A stretch of DNA of 6,118 nucleotides from CAYRZF01 sp964428805 (GTDB lineage: Bacteria; Methylomirabilota; Methylomirabilia; Rokubacteriales; CSP1-6): positions 1 through 6,118 of the forward strand of contig CAYRZF010000107.1 in the NCBI GenBank assembly GCA_964428805.1, given 5' to 3'. Numbering within the stretch: the first letter of the stretch is position 1; every line of letters begins with the position of its first letter. The notes beneath the pieces are model-generated. The model was not told where the DNA came from. It searched no databases and saw nothing but the letters and a program-made list of their open reading frames with translations. Both the position numbers and the translations under genes were made by a program. This document shows positions 1 through 5,673 of this stretch, piece after piece.

Positions 1-708
1 GCGAAGGTGCCCTTCATCTACAAGTCGTCCTACGACAAGGCCAACCGCTCCTCCGTGACCTCTTACCGCGGACCCGGCCTCAAGGAGGGGCTCCGCATTC
101 TCGCGCGGGTGCGCGCGGCGCTGGGCTGTCCCGTCCTGTCGGATGTTCACGACGTCTCGGAGGTCGGGCCAGCTGCCGACGTGCTCGACGTGCTCCAGGT
201 TCCGGCGTTCCTCTGCCGGCAGACCGACCTTCTGCTGGCCTGCGGGAGAACCCGGAAACCGGTGAACGTCAAGAAGGGGCAATTCCTCTCGCCCAGGGAA
301 ATGGGAAACGTCGTGGAGAAGCTCCGCTCCACCGGAAACGAGGCCATTCTGCTTACCGAGCGCGGAACGACCTTCGGCTATAATAACCTGGTCGTGGACT
401 TCAGAGGCCTCCAGGATATGCGAGAACTCGGCTATCCTGTCGTCTTCGACGCGACCCACTCGGTGCAGCTCCCGGGAGGGGAAGGGCACCGGTCGGGGGG
501 CGAACGGAAGTATGTGCCGGCTCTGGCGCGGGCGGCCGTCGCCTTCGGGATCGACGCCCTGTTCATGGAGATTCACGAAAATCCGGATCGCACGCTGAAA
601 GACGGGCGGCCCCTCTCGGACGGCCCCAACATGCTTCGGCTCGAGGACCTTCCCCATCTTCTCCAGGAGATCACCGCCATTCGCGCGGCCCAGGCGGGAC
701 GCACGTGA
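1..708 (+). CDS. kdsA: 3-deoxy-D-manno-octulosonate 8-phosphate synthase (Kdo8P synthase), 5' partial
   Basis: This cytoplasmic enzyme condenses phosphoenolpyruvate with arabinose 5-phosphate to give Kdo 8-phosphate for the LPS inner core. The frame is open to the left edge, so the 235 codons seen lack roughly the first 40-50 residues; the GTG at 7 is internal, not the start. Visible family motifs, numbered from the window edge, are KANRSS (13-18), SDVHD, RQTDLL, NVKKGQF, the phosphate-loop region RGTTFGYNNLVVD, DATHSVQLPGG with His153, and FMEIHENP with Glu190. The last two match the His and Glu metal ligands of the Aquifex-type metal-dependent class; the fourth ligand, an N-terminal Cys, would lie outside the window. 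An apparent extra six residues precede SDGPN, giving two candidate ligand Asp residues (201 and 207). The stop overlaps the kdsD start by 4 bp (GTGA). Identity is secure; the metal class is inferred. Confidence 0.97.
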   Translation, partial: AKVPFIYKSSYDKANRSSVTSYRGPGLKEGLRILARVRAALGCPVLSDVHDVSEVGPAADVLDVLQVPAFLCRQTDLLLACGRTRKPVNVKKGQFLSPREMGNVVEKLRSTGNEAILLTERGTTFGYNNLVVDFRGLQDMRELGYPVVFDATHSVQLPGGEGHRSGGERKYVPALARAAVAFGIDALFMEIHENPDRTLKDGRPLSDGPNMLRLEDLPHLLQEITAIRAAQAGRT

Positions 709-1673
709 CACACGCCCTCCTCAAACTGGCCGAGCGCGTGCTCAGGCTGGAGGCCGAAGGAATCCTGGGGCTGCTGCCCCGCATCGACGCGCGTTTCCTC
801 AAAGCCGTTGACCTGCTTCATGGGTGCCGGGGGCGGGTGATCGTCACGGGCATGGGAAAGTCCGGACTCGTAGGTCGGAAGATTGCCGCTACCCTCGCGA
901 GCACCGGGACGCCGGCGTATTTCCTCCACCCGGCGGAAGGGGTCCACGGCGACATCGGGATGGTGGCGCGGGGGGACGTCGTGCTCGCGCTGTCCAACTC
1001 GGGAGAGACCGATGAGCTGCTTGCGATCCTCCCTCAGCTCAAGCGACTCGGCGTCTCCCTCATCCTCCTCACGGGAACCCCCGGGTCCACGCTGGCCAAA
1101 CAGTCGGACGTCGTCTTGGACGTGAGCGTGGCGGAGGAGGCATGCCCGATGAACCTCGCCCCGACGGCCAGCACCACCGCGGCTCTCGCGCTGGGAGATG
1201 CCCTGGCCATGGTCCTGCTCGAGCTGAGAGGGCTCCGCCCCGAGGACTACGCGGCGCTCCACCCGCGCGGGACGCTCGGCTGGCGGGCCCTCTTCAAAGT
1301 CGCCGACCTCATGCACACGGGGGAGGCCATCCCCAGGGTCAACGAGGACGCGCCCATGAGCGAGGTGATCCGGGAGATGACGGAAAAAGGACTGGGGGTC
1401 ACCACGGTTGTCGATGCCGCCGGCAGGCTCGTCGGCATCTTCACGGACGGCGACCTCCGCCGAGTGCACCTCACAGAAGGCCCGATCGACACCCTCACGG
1501 CGCGGGAGTGCATGACCCGCTCGCCGAAGCTCATCGGCCGGGACGAGCTCGCGGCGAAGGGCTTACAGATTATGGAATCGCTGGCCATCACCAGCCTGGT
1601 CACCGTGGATGACGCCCAGCGCCCGGTGGGGATCATTCACATGCACGACATCCTTCGGGCCAAGATCGTTTGA
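705..1673 (+). CDS. kdsD: D-arabinose 5-phosphate isomerase (KpsF/GutQ family)
   Basis: This enzyme converts ribulose 5-phosphate to arabinose 5-phosphate, the first committed step to Kdo and the substrate of the KdsA encoded just upstream. The 322 residues are close to the 328 of E. coli KdsD. A SIS sugar-isomerase domain occupies about residues 35-190, followed by two CBS modules (about 203-322). With a constant offset of seven residues, the four E. coli catalytic residues K59, E111, E152 and H193 fall on K52 (GMGKSG), E104 (SNSGETDE), E145 (AEEACP) and H186 (ALHPRG), so activity is expected. The usual HPGG after the catalytic His reads HPRG here, a small departure. The GTG start overlaps the kdsA stop by 4 bp with only a weak G-rich stretch upstream, suggesting translational coupling. 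KpsF and GutQ paralogues share the fold, but the kdsA and kdsC neighbours favour the KdsD role. Confidence 0.96.
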   Translation: MTHALLKLAERVLRLEAEGILGLLPRIDARFLKAVDLLHGCRGRVIVTGMGKSGLVGRKIAATLASTGTPAYFLHPAEGVHGDIGMVARGDVVLALSNSGETDELLAILPQLKRLGVSLILLTGTPGSTLAKQSDVVLDVSVAEEACPMNLAPTASTTAALALGDALAMVLLELRGLRPEDYAALHPRGTLGWRALFKVADLMHTGEAIPRVNEDAPMSEVIREMTEKGLGVTTVVDAAGRLVGIFTDGDLRRVHLTEGPIDTLTARECMTRSPKLIGRDELAAKGLQIMESLAITSLVTVDDAQRPVGIIHMHDILRAKIV

Positions 1674-2194
1674 AGCCCTCGCCCAGCTTCAAGGCGCGCG
1701 CCAAGGCCATTCGCCTTCTGATCCTCGACGTTGACGGTGTCCTGACCGACGGGCGCCTTGTCTATGGCCCCGCGGGAGAGGAGTTGAAGGTCTTCCACGT
1801 CCAGGACGGGCTTGCGATCGTGGGAGCGCAGAGCTCAGGGCTCGTGGTGGCCGTGATCTCGGGCCGGGCTTCGCCGGCGGTCTCGCGGCGCATGGCCGAC
1901 CTTGGGATCCTCGAGGTTCACCAGGGTGCCGACGACAAGCAGGCGATCCTGGAAGCCCTCCTCCGCCGTCAGGGGGTGACCCCCCGGGAAACGGCGTATA
2001 TGGCGGACGACCTGCCCGATCTCCCCCTGCTCAGGCGAGTCGGCCTGGCCCTGGCGCCGGCGAATGCCGCGGCCGAAGTGAAGCAAGTGGCCCACTGGGT
2101 GGGGCGCCGGACGGGAGGAGAGGGAGCCGTGCGCGAAGCCGTGGAGGCCATCCTCAAGGCCCGCGGGGGGTGGCCCCCACCAGAGCCCGCCTGA
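1670..2194 (+). CDS. kdsC: Kdo 8-phosphate phosphatase (HAD superfamily, type C0)
   Basis: It hydrolyses Kdo 8-phosphate to Kdo plus phosphate, completing the pathway run by the two genes before it. The 174 residues fit a cap-less HAD phosphatase, which in this family works as a tetramer. Motif I is LDVDGVLTDG with nucleophile Asp20 and acid/base Asp22; motif II is VISGR with Ser64; motif III is Lys90 in the GADDKQ stretch; motif IV is MADDLPD with Asp113 and Asp114. The usual Gly before the motif IV Asp pair is Ala here. The start is TTG, overlapping the kdsD stop as TTGA; no ATG or GTG lies nearby in frame, and the TTG gives a sensible distance to motif I. No Shine-Dalgarno is evident, so expression probably depends on re-initiation after kdsD. 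The closing codons contain a G-run/C-run stem-loop. Confidence 0.95.
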   Translation: MKPSPSFKARAKAIRLLILDVDGVLTDGRLVYGPAGEELKVFHVQDGLAIVGAQSSGLVVAVISGRASPAVSRRMADLGILEVHQGADDKQAILEALLRRQGVTPRETAYMADDLPDLPLLRRVGLALAPANAAAEVKQVAHWVGRRTGGEGAVREAVEAILKARGGWPPPEPA

Positions 2195-2215
2195 TCCCCC
2201 CAGTTCTTTCTTCTT
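2165..2215 (+). other. Stem-loop and T-rich tract at the kdsC 3' end, possible weak terminator or attenuator
   Basis: The last kdsC codons can form a small hairpin, GGTGG (2169-2173) with CCACC (2177-2181), or alternatively GGGGG with CCCCC around a TGG loop. A wider pairing joins the six G at 2165-2170 to the six C at 2196-2201, just before a pyrimidine tract (2204-2215) in which 9 of 12 bases are T. The layout resembles an intrinsic terminator, but the wide stem is only 6 bp with a long loop and the tract is interrupted by C. It could reduce read-through from the Kdo genes into lptC; this is speculative. Confidence 0.22.
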
Positions 2216-2234
2216 GCCGCGACGATAGGTGACA

Positions 2235-2250
2235 TGGTATTAGAATTGCA
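2235..2250 (+). promoter_or_regulatory. Candidate sigma-54 (-24/-12) promoter upstream of lptC
   Basis: TGGTATTAGAATTGCA matches the sigma-54 pattern TGGYAY-N5-TTGCW at every specified position. GG lies at 2236-2237 and GC at 2248-2249, exactly 10 bases apart as required, and the -24 half equals that of the classic Klebsiella nifH promoter (TGGTAT). The R often found after TGGYAY and the Y often found before TGG are not matched. It sits in the only real intergenic gap, in an AT-rich patch (25 G+C of 60 bases at 2221-2280), upstream of lptC-lptA-lptB-rpoN-hpf. Transcription would start near 2261, a few bases inside the annotated lptC ATG, which counts against the simplest reading. The same bases can also be read as a sigma-70 extended -10 (TG-G-TATTAG, 2235-2243) with a weak -35 TTGCCG at 2214-2219, 18 bases away, starting near 2250. 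No activator site was identified. Confidence 0.45.
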
Positions 2251-2256
2251 TACCCT

Positions 2257-2844
2257 ATGAAGTCAACTCCTCAACGAATCTCCGGGCTCGTGCTGGCAGG
2301 GGTAGCCCTGTTTGCCCTGATCGTCGTCGGCGTCCTTGTCGTCAAGGCGCGGCTCGCCCCCAAGCCCGAGGACCTCCTCCCCACCAAGGCCGATTACCGC
2401 ATCAAGGAAGTCCGTCTCCAGGAGATGGGAAGCGGCAACGCCCACTGGAGACTCGTCGCCGATCAGGCCGAAGTCTTTGAACGCGAGGGGAAGACCCTTC
2501 TGCGGAGAGTGAAGATTACCATCGAGGAGCCCGACCGCACCTGGACTGTCACCGGCGACGAGGGCGACCTCACGGATGCCACCAAGGACGTGGAGATCCG
2601 GAAAAACGTCGTGCTGGTCGGCAGCGACGGCCTTCGGCTCGAGACGGAGACCCTCCGCTGGCAGGCGAAGGAGCGGCGGGTTTGGACCACCGACCCGGTG
2701 ACGATCTTCCGCGGCGGAGCCATCGTCAAGGGGCGGGGGCTTGACGCCTGGATGGCCGACGAACGGACTCAGGTGAAAGGGCGCCTCCGGGCCACCTTCT
2801 CCGACCACCTGGGCGCCCCGCTGGCGCACGGGGCGGGCAAGTGA
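2257..2844 (+). CDS. lptC: LPS export system inner-membrane anchor LptC
   Basis: LptC is a bitopic inner-membrane protein that takes LPS from LptB2FG and hands it to periplasmic LptA. The 195 residues agree with the family (191 in E. coli). A short basic N-terminus (K2, R7) is followed by one membrane segment at about 9-29 and then a periplasmic beta-jellyroll-type domain, recognisable from YRIKEVRLQEM, the WRLVADQAEVFE stretch, the VTGDEGDLTDATKDVEI region and a repeating LxxxTxxLxW strand pattern. ATG 2257 keeps the positive residues that orient the membrane segment, so it is preferred over the in-frame GTG at 2290; however, no Shine-Dalgarno is visible before either, and the candidate promoter just upstream would start transcription inside the ATG start. 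The gene follows a 62-bp gap, unlike all its neighbours, so it probably begins a transcription sub-unit. Its stop overlaps lptA by 4 bp. Confidence 0.92.
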   Translation: MKSTPQRISGLVLAGVALFALIVVGVLVVKARLAPKPEDLLPTKADYRIKEVRLQEMGSGNAHWRLVADQAEVFEREGKTLLRRVKITIEEPDRTWTVTGDEGDLTDATKDVEIRKNVVLVGSDGLRLETETLRWQAKERRVWTTDPVTIFRGGAIVKGRGLDAWMADERTQVKGRLRATFSDHLGAPLAHGAGK

Positions 2845-3452
2845 GGTGGACGGCCCTCCTCCCCGTGATCGCGCTCCTGGGGGCGCTGGCGGGCCCGGCA
2901 GTCCTACTTTCCCCGCATGCTGCCCTGGCCCAACCTGCCAAGCCCAAGAAGCCCGCCGTCAGGTCCGACGCCCCGTCCCCCAAGCCGGAAGAGGACGAGA
3001 AGAACCAACCCGTGACCGTGGACGCGGACCAGATGGAGAGCATGCAGAAGGAGGGGCTGGTCATCTTTACGGGTAACGTGGTGGCCCGCCAGAACCACTC
3101 GGTCCAGTACGCCGACCGGACGGAGGTGTACCTGGACGCCAAAGGCGAGAAAGTCGTCCGCACCGTGTCCCTCGGCAACGTCAGGATCATCACCAAGGAC
3201 TGTCGCGTGGGCACCGCCAGGCGCGCGGAATACTACGACGCCGAGCAGCGGGTGGTGCTCATCGGAAACGCCCGCGTCTGGCAAGAGGACAACGTGGTAA
3301 CAGGGGATCGCATCACCATCTTCCTGGCGGAGGACCGGAGCGTGGTCGAGAGCGGCGGACAGGGGCGGGTGAAAGCGATCTTCTACCCGAAGTCTCAGAA
3401 CGGACAGAAGAGCGACCGGCCGGCCGTGTCCGGTCCCTTCCAGTGCCGGTGA
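2841..3452 (+). CDS. lptA: LPS export periplasmic bridge protein LptA (OstA-like)
   Basis: LptA monomers stack into the periplasmic beta-jellyroll bridge that carries LPS from LptC to outer-membrane LptD. The 203-residue product starts with a signal peptide: basic MRW, a hydrophobic core to about residue 23 and a likely cleavage site ALA|Q at 30/31. A Lys/Pro/Glu-rich linker (about 31-52) precedes the OstA/LptA domain: PVTVDADQMES, the VIFTGNVVARQ stretch, VQYADRTEVYLD, LGNVRIIT, RAEYYDAEQRVVLIGNARVWQ and NVVTGDRITIFLAED are typical strands. A short tail after RVKAIFYPKS has no clear domain. The GTG start overlaps the lptC stop (GTGA), with a G-rich possible ribosome site about 5-12 bases upstream (ggggcggg, 2829-2836), and places the signal peptide at the very N-terminus. 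Its order before lptB is the standard one. Confidence 0.94.
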   Translation: MRWTALLPVIALLGALAGPAVLLSPHAALAQPAKPKKPAVRSDAPSPKPEEDEKNQPVTVDADQMESMQKEGLVIFTGNVVARQNHSVQYADRTEVYLDAKGEKVVRTVSLGNVRIITKDCRVGTARRAEYYDAEQRVVLIGNARVWQEDNVVTGDRITIFLAEDRSVVESGGQGRVKAIFYPKSQNGQKSDRPAVSGPFQCR

Positions 3453-3460
3453 TGGCCTGA
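3452..3460 (+). other. Two-codon minigene (ATG GCC TGA) bridging lptA and lptB
   Basis: The junction reads TGATGGCCTGATG: the lptA stop TGA (3450-3452) shares a base with an ATG (3452-3454), which after one Ala codon reaches a TGA (3458-3460) that shares a base with the lptB ATG. A terminating ribosome could restart directly on the minigene or on lptB. It is read straight from the sequence; that it is translated or regulatory is conjecture, and it may simply be a chance consequence of compact spacing. Confidence 0.3.
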
Positions 3461-4182
3461 TGGAAGGACTGATCGCCCAGGGGCTCCTCAAGCGCTTCGG
3501 CCAGCGCCGGGTCGTGGACAACGTCAGCTTCGACATCCAGCGGGGAGAGGTCGTGGGGCTCCTGGGCCCCAACGGGGCGGGGAAAACCACTTCGTTCTAC
3601 ATGATGGTCGGGCTCCTCAAGCCTGATGGGGGGCGCATCTTCCTGGAAGGGGAGGAGATCAGCGACTTGCCAATGTACAAACGCTGCCGACTGGGGATGG
3701 GGTACCTTCCCCAGGAATCGTCCGTCTTCCGGAAATTGACGGTGGAGGAGAACCTCCTGGCGATCCTGGAAACCCTGGACCTTTCGCACGGCCAGCGGAT
3801 CGAGCGGCTCCATGAGCTCCTCGATGAGCTGGACCTCACGCCGCTGGCCCGACACAAGGCCTTTAGCCTGTCGGGAGGGGAGCGGCGGCGGCTGGAAATC
3901 ACCCGCGCCCTGATCACGGCGCCGCGGTACCTGCTCCTGGACGAGCCGTTCACCGGAATCGATCCGATTGCAATCGGCGATATCCAAGAAATTGTCGCTC
4001 GGCTCAGGGAGCGCGGGATCGGCATCCTGATCACCGACCACAACGTGAGAGAAACGCTCGCCATCACCGATCGAGCCTACGTCCTTTACGACGGCAAAAT
4101 CCTCGTCTCGGGCACCGCCATGGAGCTGGCTCAGAACCCCATCGCCCGCGAGATCTACCTGGGCGAGAAGTTCTCCCTGTAG
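3460..4182 (+). CDS. lptB: LPS export ABC transporter ATPase LptB
   Basis: LptB dimerises on the cytoplasmic side of LptFG and powers LPS extraction from the inner membrane. The 240 residues match E. coli LptB (241) almost position for position. Walker A is GPNGAGKTT with Lys42, the Q-loop is YLPQE with Gln85, followed by the Phe90 that in E. coli contacts the LptF/G coupling helices. The ABC signature is LSGGERRR (137-144), Walker B is LLLDEP with catalytic Glu162, the D-loop is GIDP, and the switch is His194 in TDHN. LIV-transport ATPases (LivG/LivF) resemble it, but the LptB-type SGGERRRLEI stretch and the neighbours decide the assignment. ATG 3460 overlaps the stop of a two-codon ORF that itself overlaps the lptA stop; no clear Shine-Dalgarno exists. 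lptF and lptG are not in the window. Confidence 0.97.
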   Translation: MEGLIAQGLLKRFGQRRVVDNVSFDIQRGEVVGLLGPNGAGKTTSFYMMVGLLKPDGGRIFLEGEEISDLPMYKRCRLGMGYLPQESSVFRKLTVEENLLAILETLDLSHGQRIERLHELLDELDLTPLARHKAFSLSGGERRRLEITRALITAPRYLLLDEPFTGIDPIAIGDIQEIVARLRERGIGILITDHNVRETLAITDRAYVLYDGKILVSGTAMELAQNPIAREIYLGEKFSL

Positions 4183-4193
4183 GGTCCCGCCCC

Positions 4194-4198
4194 GAGGG
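4194..4198 (+). promoter_or_regulatory. Ribosome binding site of rpoN
   Basis: GAGGG lies eight bases before the rpoN ATG and is the clearest Shine-Dalgarno at any start in the window. It sits in the 24-bp lptB-rpoN spacer and supports ATG 4207 as the start, suggesting that rpoN, unlike its overlapping neighbours, is initiated independently. Confidence 0.6.
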
Positions 4199-4206
4199 CA
4201 TTCCCA

Positions 4207-5664
4207 ATGGCAACGGAGGTGCGCCTCTCCCTTCGGCAGACCCAGCGGATGGTCATGACCCCGCTCCTGCAGCAGGCCATCCAGCTCCTCCAGCTGTCCA
4301 CCCTCGAGCTGCAGGAGCTGGTCGAGAAGGAGCTGCTCGAGAACCCGCTTCTGGAGGAATTGCCCCCCGACGGCGCGGAGGGCGGCGAGCGAACCGCCGA
4401 GAGCCCGAGCGCCGCTCCCGAGGTCGCTTCTTCCGAGGAGGAGCCTACGCCGCCCGCAGCCCCCGATTCAGTCCAGGCGGACGCGCTCCCCTTCGACCTC
4501 ACCGCCGCGATCTTCGACTATCCAGAGGAGCCCACCCTGGTGCAGCAGGAGGATCGCGAGGAGCCACCCTTCGAGAACTTCGCACGAAGCGCCAACACCC
4601 TCGCCGAGCACCTGGAGGAACAGCTCCGGATGGCCGCCGATGACCCGCACGTCCGGACTGTCGGCGAGGCCATCATCGGCAACATCGACGAGAACGGCTA
4701 CCTTCGCTGCGAGCTCGACGAAATCGCCCAGAACACGGCGGCGAGCCTCGCGGACGTGGAAAAGGTGCTCGCCCTGATCCAGTCGTTCGATCCGCGGGGG
4801 ATCGCCGCTCGAAATCCCCAAGAGTGCCTGCTGATCCAGCTCCGGGCGGACCCCTTGCCCGATCCCGTGGCGGTGGAGATCGTCGAACAGCATTTCGAGG
4901 CCCTGGAGCGCCTCCGTTACGCGGACATCGCCAAGACGCTGAAGCTCTCCCTCGAGCGGATCATGGAGGCGGTGGAGGAGATCCAGGCCCTGGAACCGAA
5001 GCCGGGCAGAAGGTTCGGCGCCGCGGACACCCGCTACATTACCCCCGACGTGTTCGTCTACAAGATGGGAGACGATTACACGATCGTGCTGAACGAGGAC
5101 GGCATCCCCCGGCTCAGGGTGAACTCCCTTTACCGGAGTCTCCTGCGCGGTTCCGGGCAGGAAGCCAAGCAGTACGTGGAGCAGAAGCTCCGGTCCGCGA
5201 TCTGGCTCATCAAGAGCGTCCACCAGCGCCAGCGGACCCTCTATCGTGTCACCGAGAGCATCGTGAAATTCCAGCGGGAGTTCCTCGGCAAGGGGCTCTC
5301 CTTCCTCCGGCCGCTCTCCCTGAGGGACGTGGGGGAGGACGTCAGCATGCACGAGTCCACGATCAGCCGCGTGACCACCAACAAGTACGTGCAGACCCCC
5401 CAGGGGCTCTTCGAGCTCAAGTACTTCTTCCACAGCGGCATCGCCACCGGCGACGGGGATAAGGTCTCCTCCCTGTCGGTCAAGAAGATGATCAGCGATC
5501 TCCTCGAGGGGGAAGAGGCAGGCAAGCCGCTCTCCGACCAGGAAATCGCCCAGATTCTCAAGGGGCGTGGCCTCATTATCGCCCGGCGCACCGTGGCCAA
5601 GTATCGAGAGGAGCTCGGGCTATTGGCCTCTCACCGGCGCCGGCTCGCCCCCAAAAAGCGATAG
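4207..5664 (+). CDS. rpoN: RNA polymerase sigma-54 factor
   Basis: Sigma-54 directs RNA polymerase to -24/-12 promoters and needs an AAA+ enhancer-binding activator to open DNA. The 485 residues match the family (477 in E. coli). Region I (about 1-50) is the Gln/Leu-rich activator-responsive segment with RLSLRQTQRMVMTPLLQQAI and the IQLLQLSTLELQELV stretch ending in ENPLLEE. Region II (about 51-115) is acidic and Pro/Ala/Ser-rich. The core-binding domain follows, then a helix-turn-helix at about 372-395 (LRDVGEDVSMHESTISRVT), and the RpoN box ARRTVAKYRE at 459-468 is a perfect match that reads the -24 element. A basic tail (RRRLAPKKR) ends the protein. Start ATG 4207 has a GAGGG site. The gene lies 24 bp after lptB and 9 bp before hpf, the widespread lptB-rpoN-hpf order. 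A candidate promoter of its own class lies upstream of lptC. Confidence 0.98.
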   Translation: MATEVRLSLRQTQRMVMTPLLQQAIQLLQLSTLELQELVEKELLENPLLEELPPDGAEGGERTAESPSAAPEVASSEEEPTPPAAPDSVQADALPFDLTAAIFDYPEEPTLVQQEDREEPPFENFARSANTLAEHLEEQLRMAADDPHVRTVGEAIIGNIDENGYLRCELDEIAQNTAASLADVEKVLALIQSFDPRGIAARNPQECLLIQLRADPLPDPVAVEIVEQHFEALERLRYADIAKTLKLSLERIMEAVEEIQALEPKPGRRFGAADTRYITPDVFVYKMGDDYTIVLNEDGIPRLRVNSLYRSLLRGSGQEAKQYVEQKLRSAIWLIKSVHQRQRTLYRVTESIVKFQREFLGKGLSFLRPLSLRDVGEDVSMHESTISRVTTNKYVQTPQGLFELKYFFHSGIATGDGDKVSSLSVKKMISDLLEGEEAGKPLSDQEIAQILKGRGLIIARRTVAKYREELGLLASHRRRLAPKKR

Positions 5665-5673
5665 CAGAGCGCC

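Noticed and set aside
7..9. GTG at 7 as the true kdsA start
   Set aside because: The conserved KdsA N-terminal region (about 40-50 residues) would be missing and the frame is open to the edge, so the gene is cut by the window.
573..1469. 298-codon open frame on the minus strand across kdsA and kdsD
   Set aside because: It is antisense to two genes with intact catalytic motifs, has no recognisable domain, and long antisense frames are expected in GC-rich coding DNA.
1972..1985. GGGGGTGACCCCC palindrome inside kdsC as a terminator or operator
   Set aside because: It lies in mid-gene, has no T tract, and the codons encode a normal stretch between motifs III and IV; chance is sufficient.
2904..4041. 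Long minus-strand frames (228 and 242 codons) opposite lptA and lptB
   Set aside because: They are shadows of the conserved sense genes, with no family resemblance.
4468..5433. 321-codon open frame on the minus strand inside rpoN
   Set aside because: The composition is low in complexity and mirrors rpoN codons; no motif or start signal was seen, and the sense gene is certain.
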